The notes beneath the pieces are model-generated. The model was not told the DNA's origin. It searched no databases and saw only the letters and a program-made list of their open reading frames with translations. From Sipunculus nudus (Eukaryota; Annelida; Sipuncula; Golfingiida; Sipunculidae), in assembly GCA_026874595.1 (NCBI GenBank), contig CM049321.1, positions 18,636,979-18,700,978 on the forward strand: a stretch of DNA of 64,000 bases, read 5' to 3'. Positions 32,280 to 41,676 of this stretch are shown here, in pieces (the first letter of the stretch is position 1; each line of letters begins with the position of its first letter). A program made the translations under genes and the position numbers.

Positions 32280-32954
32280 CTTTCTACAAACGAAACACAA
32301 ACTCTCATAAACAGATCATACAAATTCTCTCTCTCTCTCTATGTCTCATTTAAATAGGATGGAGAAGATATGCATGCCATGCATTAATTTTTTACTGACG
32401 TTAATCCCTGTTTATCACACGTATATACCATAACTGGAGGTTACCACGAGCCAGTGGTAATTGGTTAATCACATAAACTGATTATGCAACAATATCAGAT
32501 ACATATATCAAATACATAATATAATTATACAAGCTTTTCTTTCACATCAAAAAACATATCATTATTACGGCCCAGTACAGGGACGCAGACTAAAAACTAC
32601 AATAATTAATTGTTGTCAGATGTGCGTTCCTTCGTCTGCCATTCCGTCTCGTTATCAGCCCATTTGTACCCGATCATTATATTCTGATTGAAAACATAAA
32701 ACAACCACAAACCGTACACAAAGGTAAAAATGTCAAATGTGCATACTTACATCAGCGGTGTCTGCGGGTCGATGTTTGTTGATGCAATCTCTGCTCTAGA
32801 AAAAACAAAACAATGACATATCTTCAATCAATTGTCCATCGTCACCTTTCCAAATATGGCTATAACACATGTTCATACAGTTGCTGCTCGTACCACATAT
32901 GGTTCTTCATTTTACAAAATATATACACGCGGCACCTCCTATTCCAGAAAATGT
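32280..32954. other. intergenic, no gene seen
   Basis: AT-rich spacer between minus-strand genes, probably with 5' exon and intron of the retropepsin-like gene. A (CT)n run lies near 32325-32345. Confidence 0.4.
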
Positions 32955-33608
32955 TTATTGTAAAGGGTTAACGCGTAATCTGGCGCGCTTCATCCCCCTT
33001 TCACCGAAATATTCTTTCGGAGGCCGTCGACATGTCACCCTCCTTCGTGCACTCATACCACCATCTGTATATGCCTCATAAACACCAAACTGCCAAGGTA
33101 CTGTTGCACAAACACAGTTCCCCTGTTTGACAAGTCTGTTCACGTCCTTTGATTTGTCGGGCAAGTCTACACGGCACCACAGCTGCTGTATGATCTCGTG
33201 AGGCCGGGTCGGTCCCCAATACCTGGACACGTAAAGGGCACCTCTGTGCACCCAGCAAATCATGTCGGGCCACTCGGATATTGTCTTATATTGTTCGAGG
33301 TCGACGTCTCGGTGAAACGACGCGTGCAAACGCATATCTCTCGTTATGACCTTGCACTTTGTGCACCTCAGCACGGGAGGCTCCTTGCACATGTCGCGTA
33401 TGAATTCATCGCCGGTGCACTTAGCGTTGCACTTCCTGCAAAATTGAGTCGTCGAAGCTGTTTCTATCAACTCGTCTAATATTATGTCCGGCACGGTAAA
33501 CCAAAATATCTGCGGGTTGTACCGCTCGCATAAGTATTCCTTTGTCATTGTGTACAGTGGTTTAGGATTGTACACAGGGTTTATTTTTGTCTTTTCACTC
33601 AGCATCAT
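32955..33608 (-). CDS. Cys-rich putative zinc-binding protein, family A copy 2
   Basis: ATG 33608 lies four bases after the acceptor CTCGTTTCAG, giving 217 aa. CRKC near residue 57, an LRCTKCKVIT block near 80-90, HASFHRD, EWPDMICW and SRYW are shared in order with the plus-strand protein at 3685. Copy 2 has a longer basic C terminus (ARRRVTCRRPP, then MKRARLR) that could target the nucleus. The Cys/His sites suggest zinc binding. The two copies lie about 29 kb apart on opposite strands, so the duplication is old. No function can be assigned. Confidence 0.75.
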   Translation of the reverse strand: MMLSEKTKINPVYNPKPLYTMTKEYLCERYNPQIFWFTVPDIILDELIETASTTQFCRKCNAKCTGDEFIRDMCKEPPVLRCTKCKVITRDMRLHASFHRDVDLEQYKTISEWPDMICWVHRGALYVSRYWGPTRPHEIIQQLWCRVDLPDKSKDVNRLVKQGNCVCATVPWQFGVYEAYTDGGMSARRRVTCRRPPKEYFGERGMKRARLRVNPLQ

Positions 33609-34308
33609 TTGTCTGAAACGAGCGCAAAATCCACCTTTACTGTCAGCGCAACGCTAACTGTCCAAGCGAAATACATCTCCCCTTGTACTTGGAGAGAGTG
33701 TAAAATCATTTAAAAAAAAAAGGAGGGGGGGGGGCAGGACGCAACTAGACCGGAGATGCCTTGCACAAATGATGCATCTGATGCAGGTCCCACCTTATGA
33801 TACATAAAAAACCGAAACGCAGTGTTTATCGTATCTGCTGTCAGTTTTTGTTATGTACATGGTACGAAAGATTGACATGCACACATATTGCCATGGGACA
33901 TGCAGTAACTCCTAGAAACATAATTTGCACCGACTGTTACTGTTACAAGTGTTGTATACCAGTCCCGTCACCGAGGCCGCCCCCCCCCCCTCATGACTGT
34001 AACATGTATTACAACAACAACTGAATACTGGTACATATACAATTACATAAACAATCTAAAGCAACATGGACAAAGCAACATGAACATCAAACATATAATA
34101 TTGTGCCTGTAGTACAGGAGCCATGAACGGGTGCTTCTATAAGAACATATGGTACATCCAATGCAGAATCACTGGTACCTAGCCAACATGCTAAACGTAT
34201 TATCAATATCGAAAAAGACATAATATACATATATATATATCATGTTGAATATACATTCCGGAAACACACTGTGTATCTACCAGATGCAGGTGATGGAGTC
34301 TGATAGAA
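33609..34308. other. intergenic with G- and C-tracts
   Basis: A-run followed by G-run near 33711-33735, and a C-run near 33980-33990. No ORF is supported. The region separates a minus-strand gene from the plus-strand hairpin RNA locus. Confidence 0.5.
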
Positions 34309-34361
34309 TGACGTCACAGGCGGAATTATGTATATAAGGAGACGTTTGGCAACAGTGCAAT
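34309..34361 (+). promoter_or_regulatory. CRE plus TATATAAGG promoter of hairpin RNA locus 1
   Basis: TGACGTCA at 34309-34316 and TATATAAGG at 34331-34339 start 22 nt apart, and GCAACAGTGCAAT begins at 34349. Spacing and sequence match the promoter at 16673. The transcript would start near 34361 and run into the hairpin array. Confidence 0.8.
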
Positions 34362-35170
34362 TGGTCTCGTTGGAGACCAAACGGGCTAACGTGAGCAGCA
34401 GCAGCACTGAACGATACCATAACCAGAGCGAAAAACGGATATGGACTTGGCAATATTTTGTCTGTGTCCTGTACTGGACGCCACATTTAGGTTCGTGGAA
34501 TATATGAGAAGGTTTTTTTACGTAAATAAGTTTCCGTACCTGTACTGGTACGGACGTCTATATAAGGTGATCAAAACAGAGCGCTTTTGTTAGTGAGTGT
34601 ACGTGTCCTGTACTGGACGCCACATTGGAGTTCACCATAAACTGGAATTTCGTTTTTCAGATTTACTCGACCAAACATCAATTGTCGAATCTGTACCTGT
34701 ACTGGTACGGACGCTTACAAAACAGGGGGAAAAATGACCGAGCGTTTCCGTCAGACTGTTAGTGTGTGTCCTGTACTGGACGACACATTGGGCCAACGCA
34801 GGAAGCTGGATTATCCTTTGTGGGATTCACCTAACGAGACATTATACGTCGTTTTTCCGTGCCTGTACTGGGACAGACGATTTCAAAGTGGAAAAGCGCT
34901 CAGCACTTCCGTCTGTCTGTTAGTGTGCGAGTCCTGTACTGGACGCCATCTACAGTTCGCACAAAAAATGGATTATCGTTTTCCGGATGTACACGACAAA
35001 TACCTTAAGTGTTTTTGAATCCGTGCCTGTACTGGTACGGACGTCTCAGAATTGGAACAGAACGAGCGGTTGGATCGGTCCGTTAGTGTGTACCTGTACA
35101 CTGGGTAAACCATTTACATGATGTCGGCGAAAACGATTTGGAATAAAAATAAAGATTGAATTACCTTTTG
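34361..35170 (+). ncRNA. hairpin-array RNA locus 1 (UGUACU loops)
   Basis: A promoter upstream and AATAAAAATAAA at about 35142-35153 bound a transcript of about 800 nt. It contains nine short stem-loops with an almost invariant TGTACT loop. Type A stems are GTCC/GGAC, at 34466, 34605, 34768 and 34931. Type B stems are CCGTACC/GGTACGG or variants, at 34533, 34691, 34856, 35020 and 35090 (the third and last imperfect). A and B alternate, with a unit of about 140-165 bp. Stems differ in compensating ways while the loop stays constant, which favours selection on RNA structure. The 94-aa ORF at 34734 crosses the repeats and is not supported. Function unknown: protein-binding decoy, structured leader or processed small RNAs. 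Confidence 0.65.
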
Positions 35171-35320
35171 CAGTTTTGATTTCTTCTGTCTTCTGCTGGA
35201 GTACAGTCTTGTTTGGGTATCTGTGTGGAAAATAACATAAACTTGAAAAAACGTCTATTTCGGTTATAGGAAAGTCCACAAATATATACATCTGTACAGT
35301 AAGGCTCCCGCGGTTTCACG

Positions 35321-35845
35321 TTAGAAGTTTGGTTTTCTAAAGAAACCGACAGAATCAAAATAGTATAGTTCCAGCTGCAATTTTAGAATGTTCGAGATCA
35401 GCATCAGGTTCAGGTCTCCTATTGAAGAATACCTGTCGCGGTGCCTGGCGTAGGCCCTCTTTCCGAACATCCTGTGCGTTTCGTACAACTGCAACGCGTG
35501 TCTGTATCTTTTGTATATTTCAGGTATATCGTCTGTGCTCATTTTCTCAAAGAGTTTAACCATTATGAGAGCCAGGTGATACGCCGCATCGGACCGTTCT
35601 GTCGTGTGCCCCGTTTCCAAACACACTTTTCGTGCTCGTTCCAGCCCAATGGTGCATGTCCTCATCCAATAGTCGATCTCATGGTGCATCATCGTGACAT
35701 GCCGCACGAACCTCCTGTCCTTCGCGGCGAAAAAAGAGTTATTATCATGTCGGTAATTCCATATGTGCCTCTGCAACTGTGCCATCCACGTTTGTATTTC
35801 TCCGCACGCCTTCTCCTCAAAGTGGTAAACTAATTCTGGCTCCAT
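35321..35845 (-). CDS. helical protein, family C
   Basis: ATG 35845 follows a TGTATTACAG acceptor by 19 nt; 174 aa. Almost all helix, rich in Arg, His, Tyr and Met. It has the family C layout: aromatic SFFAAKDRRF near residue 38, a mid block with KVCLETGH, a helix with HLALIMVKLFEKM, then a YKRYRHALQLYE block. The order resembles the proteins at 36557, 37524 and 38267, although identity is low. No catalytic motif is seen. It is the most distal gene of a four-gene minus-strand group. Confidence 0.6.
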   Translation of the reverse strand: MEPELVYHFEEKACGEIQTWMAQLQRHIWNYRHDNNSFFAAKDRRFVRHVTMMHHEIDYWMRTCTIGLERARKVCLETGHTTERSDAAYHLALIMVKLFEKMSTDDIPEIYKRYRHALQLYETHRMFGKRAYARHRDRYSSIGDLNLMLISNILKLQLELYYFDSVGFFRKPNF

Positions 35846-36391
35846 TGGTTAGGATGACGGGTTTCTGTAATACAAACAAAGAAACAAGTGTCATCCAACC
35901 ACAGTCGATCTGTCCATTTGTACATATTTAGTGCATCTTTGTCTTCATGTGTCTTCTGATGGGACGTTGCTGCTGCTGCTGCTGCAATAATACCCCCCTG
36001 TACTCCTCTACGGCAGACAGTAGACGTCCATGTTTGCTGTTTCTGGTGTTTTCTCATGTATCATGTCCGCCCGCATCATCTTGTCCTCAGACTGGTTCCA
36101 CCACCACTCAGTTGCTTTGCACATTTATCACATGAGATTCAAATACAGTCGTGAAAGTGTTGTTATGTTATCTGTACATTCTCCCATGTCTCAAACAATT
36201 ACACGGGTTATCAAATGTAACACTCTGCATTATTCCTGGAATTCACAAGTACGAATTGATGTAACCAAATGTTTTCAATTTGGCAAGATATATGGTATGC
36301 GAAGCCGTTACAGAATATACTGGTGTCACAAATGCAGAGGAGTTACACAGCGACAGTAAGATTTAACGGATTCAGTTCAAATCCTACATCC
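35846..36391. other. intergenic, no gene seen
   Basis: A stretch containing (GCT)n near 35970-35985 and the presumed first exon/intron of the 35845 gene. The 109-aa ORF at 36030 has no support. Confidence 0.4.
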
Positions 36392-36480
36392 GTTTCTGTA
36401 CTGAAACAGAGCTCTTTTTAAAAGCCAATCATATTCGTCTGTCCGTCCGTCCGTCCGTGCGTGTGTGTCCTGTACTGGAC
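36392..36480 (+). ncRNA. two isolated UGUACU hairpins
   Basis: GTTTC-TGTACT-GAAAC (36392-36407) and GTCC-TGTACT-GGAC (36467-36480) repeat the type B / type A order of locus 1, with the same GCCAC word after the second. The GTTTC/GAAAC stem is a further compensated variant. A (GTCC)n run precedes the second. Confidence 0.6.
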
Positions 36481-36556
36481 GCCACCTTTCGTGAACAGAC
36501 TGAAGATTTACACTGGGACACGTTGATGATGGGACCTACAGTGCGCGTATTTCGAC

Positions 36557-37102
36557 TTATTTAGACGAGCTGCTGTCCGCGTTTGTCACTTGTGTGTGCA
36601 AGCCATCGTTGTTAAACTGTCCCAGCTCGAAAGCCAAATTTTGCCTGTGTTTCCAAAGCAGAAACTGAAACGAGGCTATGGATTGCTTGTTCTGGTGGTG
36701 CCTCTTCTGCACAGGGCCTTTAAACCGACTGTGACTTTGGTAGTGCTGCACAACTCGCGTGTATGCGTCTGCCGTATGTTTGAGTGTTACGTCATAGGTA
36801 TCCTTCAACCACTCTGTTAACAGTTTCGCCATCCGCACGGCAATTAATGTCTGTTCCGTCTGGCACCGCTTTTGTAAACATATCTTTTTCGCTAACATAA
36901 GTCCTTTGAGAATCCGCGCGTTCCACCACCAGTCTTCGTCGACCAGTGCTTTCAGAGTCAGCTGAAACACCCTGTCGCTGTCGACGAAAAATCTGTCTGG
37001 TGTGGACAGGAACGACTTAATACAGTCATTTAGCTTACGTGTTTTAGCTGGAATATCTACCAGCAATGCACAGTCAAATTCTTTTGACAGGTTTGAGTCC
37101 AT
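36557..37102 (-). CDS. helical protein, family C
   Basis: ATG 37102 (MDSNLSKEF) gives 181 aa. The frame stays open upstream to 37228 but starts there with a non-ATG codon, so the upstream part is probably leader. Family C layout: KSFLSTPDRFF near residue 29, an LKALV/WWWNARIL segment, KKICLQKRC, RMAKLLTEWLKD and a final basic/His region. Mostly helical, no zinc or catalytic motif. Function unknown. Confidence 0.55.
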   Translation of the reverse strand: MDSNLSKEFDCALLVDIPAKTRKLNDCIKSFLSTPDRFFVDSDRVFQLTLKALVDEDWWWNARILKGLMLAKKICLQKRCQTEQTLIAVRMAKLLTEWLKDTYDVTLKHTADAYTRVVQHYQSHSRFKGPVQKRHHQNKQSIASFQFLLWKHRQNLAFELGQFNNDGLHTQVTNADSSSSK

Positions 37103-37523
37103 GTTGGACAGCAAACGAGCAGAAAGGACTATTTTTATTGTGTCGGTCTGTATGTTTACATTACAAATACTTATCAACCGCATAAAGGGAGGACAGGTCT
37201 TAACACATCTCCAGTGTGTGTACACCACGCATAACCTTTCCAGTCATCTTGACATGCATCACCTCTCTCTTTTTTTGTGTGTTAACAGACACGATAAAGC
37301 AGTTATTATGTTACTAAAATATGTTTTATTCCTGATATACTTACAAAATACATTCGCCACCCCTATATTGGGAGGTAAAAAAGAATACCAATGACATATA
37401 TACATAAACGTGTGTTTTCTTACACGACCTCTGCAAGTGAGGATTAGCAATGTTTTACACAGCCGATATATCTAAATATGGAAAAGTCAAAAAAAGTCTT
37501 TGGTACTTTGACCGATAAAACGT

Positions 37524-38030
37524 TTATACAGTTTGCATCTTCTTCAGAGCACGTTTCTTGCATAACTGTACATATTGTTGCATGTCCTCTATTAACACAT
37601 GCGCCATGAAAAGTGAAGACGACCGGGCGAGGTGGCGACTGTGGACGGCCGGCGTCACATTAGGGCGGTACTCTTCTACGATAATATCGTAGAGTTCCTT
37701 ACAACGGAGGACAATATCGTCGATGCCCTCCGTAAGGCGCATAACCTTATCCATGAGGACTGCGATGCGCGTGGCTTCAGCGATATCCGCATCCAAATAA
37801 ATGTATTTGTAAAGTTCTGTACCAGTCTTGGCCGTGAAGTGATCATGCACATCGAGAAGAGGTGTTAAACATTTATCAAATTCGTCTCCGTCCCTTGGTT
37901 CTTTCAAATACGTATTAGGCGACGTTTGTAACTTTGTTATAACATTCAGTATGGCCTCTCCTTGTTTTGGCACAGCTACTATGGCTGCATCCAGTTCACA
38001 TTCAAACTTCTCGTTCATCGTCATCATCAT
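37524..38030 (-). CDS. helical protein, family C
   Basis: ATG 38030 (MMMTMNEKFECEL) lies six bases after a GACTTACAG acceptor; 168 aa. It is close to 38267-38755: both have EKFE/EHFE starts, TSPNTYL versus SSPETYF, TELYKYI versus EELYRCI, and DDIVLRCKELYDIIV versus DQIVLRCHNIYRDIV. The leader words TTATAAGACGTCCTTGTGAC just upstream are identical in both genes, so the duplication included the promoter and first intron end. All-helical, function unknown. Confidence 0.65.
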   Translation of the reverse strand: MMMTMNEKFECELDAAIVAVPKQGEAILNVITKLQTSPNTYLKEPRDGDEFDKCLTPLLDVHDHFTAKTGTELYKYIYLDADIAEATRIAVLMDKVMRLTEGIDDIVLRCKELYDIIVEEYRPNVTPAVHSRHLARSSSLFMAHVLIEDMQQYVQLCKKRALKKMQTV

Positions 38031-38266
38031 GATTCCCTGTAAGTCACAAGGACGTCTTATAACAAACAGCTTTTTCGCTAAGATAAAAAATGTTTTATTC
38101 CTGATATATTTAATTACATAATTTTCCGTGGCCGTGAGTTAATAAAAAAAAATATTGACACACGTATACGACTCGACCTAAAAACCATATGTACACTATG
38201 TATAATGTATTTACAAAATACAATTGCCACCCCCTATACTAGTTGCATATATTGTAAAATAAAAGT

Positions 38267-38755
38267 TTATTCTTCCTCATGTGTGATCATCTTACTTGCC
38301 CACCGGCGCAGTGATTCCACATATGCTTTCCTGGCGACTATTCTTAAATGAGATGTTAGAAGGGAACACGCCCGGGTGTGATGGCTTTTGGTTGCGGCCG
38401 GTGGGGCCTCACCGCGGTATATTTGCACTATATCGCGGTATATATTGTGGCAGCGTAGGACAATTTGATCAATAGCGTGCGCCAGGAACAGAACATTGGA
38501 TGCAACGCGCACCATTTCTTTCAGGTTCTTTTTTTCTCTGATACATCTGTACAGTTCTTCACTGGGGATGTGCATTAACATTTCGTACTTGTGCACTAGT
38601 TCATCGTCTAACTGATCGAAATATTCGTCGTCGCCTTGCATTGCGAAATACGTCTCAGGCGACGATGATTTAATATTTTGAACGTAGCGAAGTATGGCCT
38701 GGCCTTGCACATTTACCAACTCCTCCATTTCACGTTCGAAGTGCTCGTTCATCAT
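38267..38755 (-). CDS. helical protein, family C
   Basis: ATG 38755 (MMNEHFEREM) follows the same acceptor and leader as 37524-38030; 162 aa. Acidic patch DDEYFDQLDDE near residue 42, then helices with ASNVLFLAHAIDQIVLRC. The SPETYF and DEYF blocks resemble PGYIKQF and DREYW in the family B proteins, which suggests families B and C share an ancestor; this is inference from pattern and order. No known domain. Confidence 0.65.
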   Translation of the reverse strand: MMNEHFEREMEELVNVQGQAILRYVQNIKSSSPETYFAMQGDDEYFDQLDDELVHKYEMLMHIPSEELYRCIREKKNLKEMVRVASNVLFLAHAIDQIVLRCHNIYRDIVQIYRGEAPPAATKSHHTRACSLLTSHLRIVARKAYVESLRRWASKMITHEEE

Positions 38756-39088
38756 GTTTCCCTGTAAGTCACAAGGACGTCTTATAATAACGTCTTATAA
38801 CAATATAGGACTTTTTTCTGTGTTGTTTAGGGTTATACTTTGATGTACCAAACAAAAATATTAAAAATAACCTCCCCCCCCCCCCCACCTTCCTTACTCC
38901 TCTTTCCTCAATCGACATTTGTGATTGGTCGTGTGTCGAAATGTCTTTTTTTTCCGTTGTAGTTGTTTACTAAACTAACGAGGTCATGTTATACAATAAA
39001 CGTGAAGGGACTGATATCCGTGACGAGGTTACATATTACATTCATGCAAGGTGTCACGCAAAGTGGCGCTCTGCTTCATAACCTTTTG

Positions 39089-40118
39089 TTTATTATTATA
39101 TCCTAAATGCATTTTTTGTTTGGTTCACAGTAATTACCTACTTATTTTTTATCAGTTACAGAATTATAGTGTTTCTCATTGTCCTTCCGAAAAAAAAACA
39201 AAAACTCTTGCAATACCTTTTTGCTCTACAGTTTTGTTTCAAAGGTCCGCGTGTCTGTTATTTTCTTTTGTTAATGGTTAAAAAAATACAAATTCTCTTC
39301 CCGTTTCTATGTCACAACATTACTTAATCGTCGTTACGGTTAGTCTGTGTCACTTGTGTGGCAAAAAACCGAACCGCTCCGAGTTGGATGGATGGATGGA
39401 TGGGGGGGAAAACACGTCACCCGACCTTGCTTACTGGTCAGGGGTTTGATAGTTTTTTTTATCAGGGAAAAACACGTCACCCGACCTTGCTTACTGGTCA
39501 GGTAGTATAAACATGGCTTTTATCTAACTCCTGCGCATCTGGGGTTTTTAAAGTTATGTCAGTCCGTTGTGTACACAACCATACACAAAATAAATGTAAC
39601 CCCGGCCTACCTTACTGGCCAGTGGGTGTCCTAAGTTTTCTAACAACAACCAAAACAAAAACATAACCCCCCCCCCCCCTTCTCATCCATCCCCACCTTC
39701 CCAATGACCTTCGTTACTGGTCACATTTTAGTTTTTTTCTGTTACTGCCAACAACCAAATATTAGGGACCCTTCGTTACCGGGGCCACCTCAAGTACAAA
39801 CTAAAAATTCACTCCCTAAACAGAAAAATTCACCCCCGGCCTACCTTACTGGCCAATGAGTGTGACGTTATTTTAGTTCAAAAACAAAACCAATTCAATA
39901 CTTTTACAACAACAACAACAAAAAAAACACCTACCGGTATTGTTGTTTTGTCACAAACTCAAATCTTCAACAAACTTTCAAATCTTTGCTTCAACTTGCT
40001 TTCTGTAGCTGTTTGTCTCTCAACACAACGACGGCTTCTATATAACACAACGACGGCTTCTGTATATCCAAAGTGTAGTTATTACCAGTACTAGTACCAG
40101 TCAAAACCAGAGTCTGAC
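39089..40118 (-). ncRNA. hairpin-array RNA locus 2
   Basis: A minus-strand promoter at 40170-40140 and a minus-strand AATAAA at 39094-39089 bound a transcript of about 1 kb. Plus-strand views of its hairpins: GACC-TTGCTTACT-GGTC at 39423 and 39483, GGCC-TACCTTACT-GGCC at 39604 and 39838, TGACC-TTCGTTACT-GGTCA at 39705, and a weaker CCC/GGG form near 39769. The 9-nt loop keeps one end constant while stems vary in compensating fashion, as in locus 1. In the transcript, the loops begin AGUAA. No ORF with protein-like features lies here. Near the start, an 18-nt word is directly repeated (40026 and 40045). Confidence 0.6.
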
Positions 40119-40139
40119 TTTACTCCGTCCAAACTACCT

Positions 40140-40170
40140 CCTTATATACCTTATTTCTCCTGTGACGTCA
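40140..40170 (-). promoter_or_regulatory. CRE plus TATATAAGG promoter of hairpin RNA locus 2
   Basis: TGACGTCA at 40163-40170 and minus-strand TATATAAGG at 40148-40140 have their 5' ends exactly 22 nt apart, as in the two plus-strand promoters at 16673 and 34309. Confidence 0.8.
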
Positions 40171-40419
40171 CACACACAATTTCAAACAAACCACCCCCTG
40201 TCGTTTCCGCCGGATACACATACATCCTTATTTTACCTCCCCGTTGGTTTCCGCTTACTGTGACGTCACTCCACTGCATAACCAATCAAATCCTTTCTTA
40301 CATCCCCCCAACCAATCAACGCTCTCCTTACACATACATCCATCCACCATCTTGAAAATTTTTACCCGGGGGGGGGGGCTAAAAAATCAAACACACGTAT
40401 CATCGCTCACACACACACA

Positions 40420-40493
40420 CCACCCTCCCCGGCACGCGGGCCCGAAATCGCACACACCACCCTCCCCGGCACGCGGGCCCGAAATCGCACACA
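40420..40493. repeat. 37-bp direct repeat, two copies
   Basis: A GC-rich unit containing CCGGCACGCGGGCCCG is repeated exactly once, next to a (CA)n run. It sits in a gene-free stretch (40171-41319) that also has a G-tract near 40370 and a second TGACGTCA near 40260. Confidence 0.8.
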
Positions 40494-41319
40494 CACTAAT
40501 TTATTCATGGCGAAGCGTGGAGGGTCGAGGTGCCGGGTGCGGGTGTGCCCAACTTCCGGTAGAATAGTACTTCCGGTTGTGCACCGCTTCAGGATTTAAA
40601 TGAGTTGTTGTAGTGATGTTAATAAGGCGATGATGGTGAAATCTTGCATAATTGTCCAGTTATGTGAGTAAAGTGGGATATGATGCCAATCCGGAAAAAA
40701 AGTGAGAGAAAAAGGTTTAAAAACAGGTTTGAAATGTGTGGACGAATGGGTCGGGGATGATGCAATAGACCACGTGGACATCGCGTGTTTGATTGTTGTG
40801 AATGAGACCTGACCAATGGGCGGACTGAATGCACACCACGTGACCTGATCTGACCAATGAACTAACAGCGCATGTACCGGAAGTTTGCTTTACACCCGGC
40901 AGTCGTGATCGGGGTCACACTTTAGGGTCACGCTTAACCATTGAGTAAATGAGACTTCCGGTGCGGGTACGTAGGGTGGTGTTGGACCGGAAGTGAGGAA
41001 GTGTGAAGGGTCGTGAACGGAAGTGCCGGGTCACATGGGGTCAGACGACAGGAAGTGACGGTTGGATAACACGTATTGATGAGTCATGTGAACTCGGGTT
41101 CGTCCCGGGTCGCCTTATCTGTTGTCATCTGAACACAATGAGATATGTATATAAATATATATTTACATATTATTATATATTATATACATAATCGTAACAC
41201 CACGAAATATCTGTTGTTGATCTTGCAGATACGTGAGGGATGTTTTGTATATTTACCTCATAAACATTAATTTCAACCGACACACACGTATATGAAATAT
41301 ATATTAGACAAAAGTGAAT

Positions 41320-41429
41320 GTCACCGCCGGGATTCGAACCCGGATCCGAACTTAACCTTGCCGGAACTGCAAGTACAAACTATTGGTCCAGGTAGGAAAG
41401 TTTGAATTAGCCCGTTACGCCACGGGGAC
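41320..41429 (-). tRNA. tRNA-like sequence, probably a pseudogene or SINE head
   Basis: Ends GTCCCCG and CGGTGAC pair with one mismatch, and a perfect T-arm CCGGG-TTCGAAT-CCCGG and a GGCGTAACGG D-like segment are present. The middle is about 35 nt too long. It can form CAAACT/AGTTTG with a 17-nt loop and a CTTGC/GCAAG arm, but no convincing anticodon loop. It could be an intron-bearing tRNA, a tRNA-derived SINE fragment or a pseudogene. Confidence 0.4.
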
Positions 41430-41676
41430 TTTCACATCAGACCCGGACATTATGACACTTATGTAATAAAAGGGACACGAAACAAAAAAACAAGGAATGC
41501 GTCATCGTATTTCTTATGAACTATGTGGGCACACGTGACTCACACATGTCATTCAAGCCCTGCCGTGTCTCATATATGTAACATTATTTGGGTTAACAAG
41601 TATCCACGGTCTGGTGTCAGGCTCTGCGTGATCGACCGTTAATTGTTAACGGGCCAGGCAGCGCCCAACATACACG

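Noticed and set aside
34734-35018. 94-aa ORF in hairpin locus 1
   Set aside because: It runs through the repeated hairpins with no consistent repeat in the protein; open by chance, and the RNA structure explains the conservation better.
35441-35833. 130-aa plus-strand ORF opposite the helical gene
   Set aside because: Shadow of the minus-strand gene, which has the splice acceptor, ATG and family resemblance.
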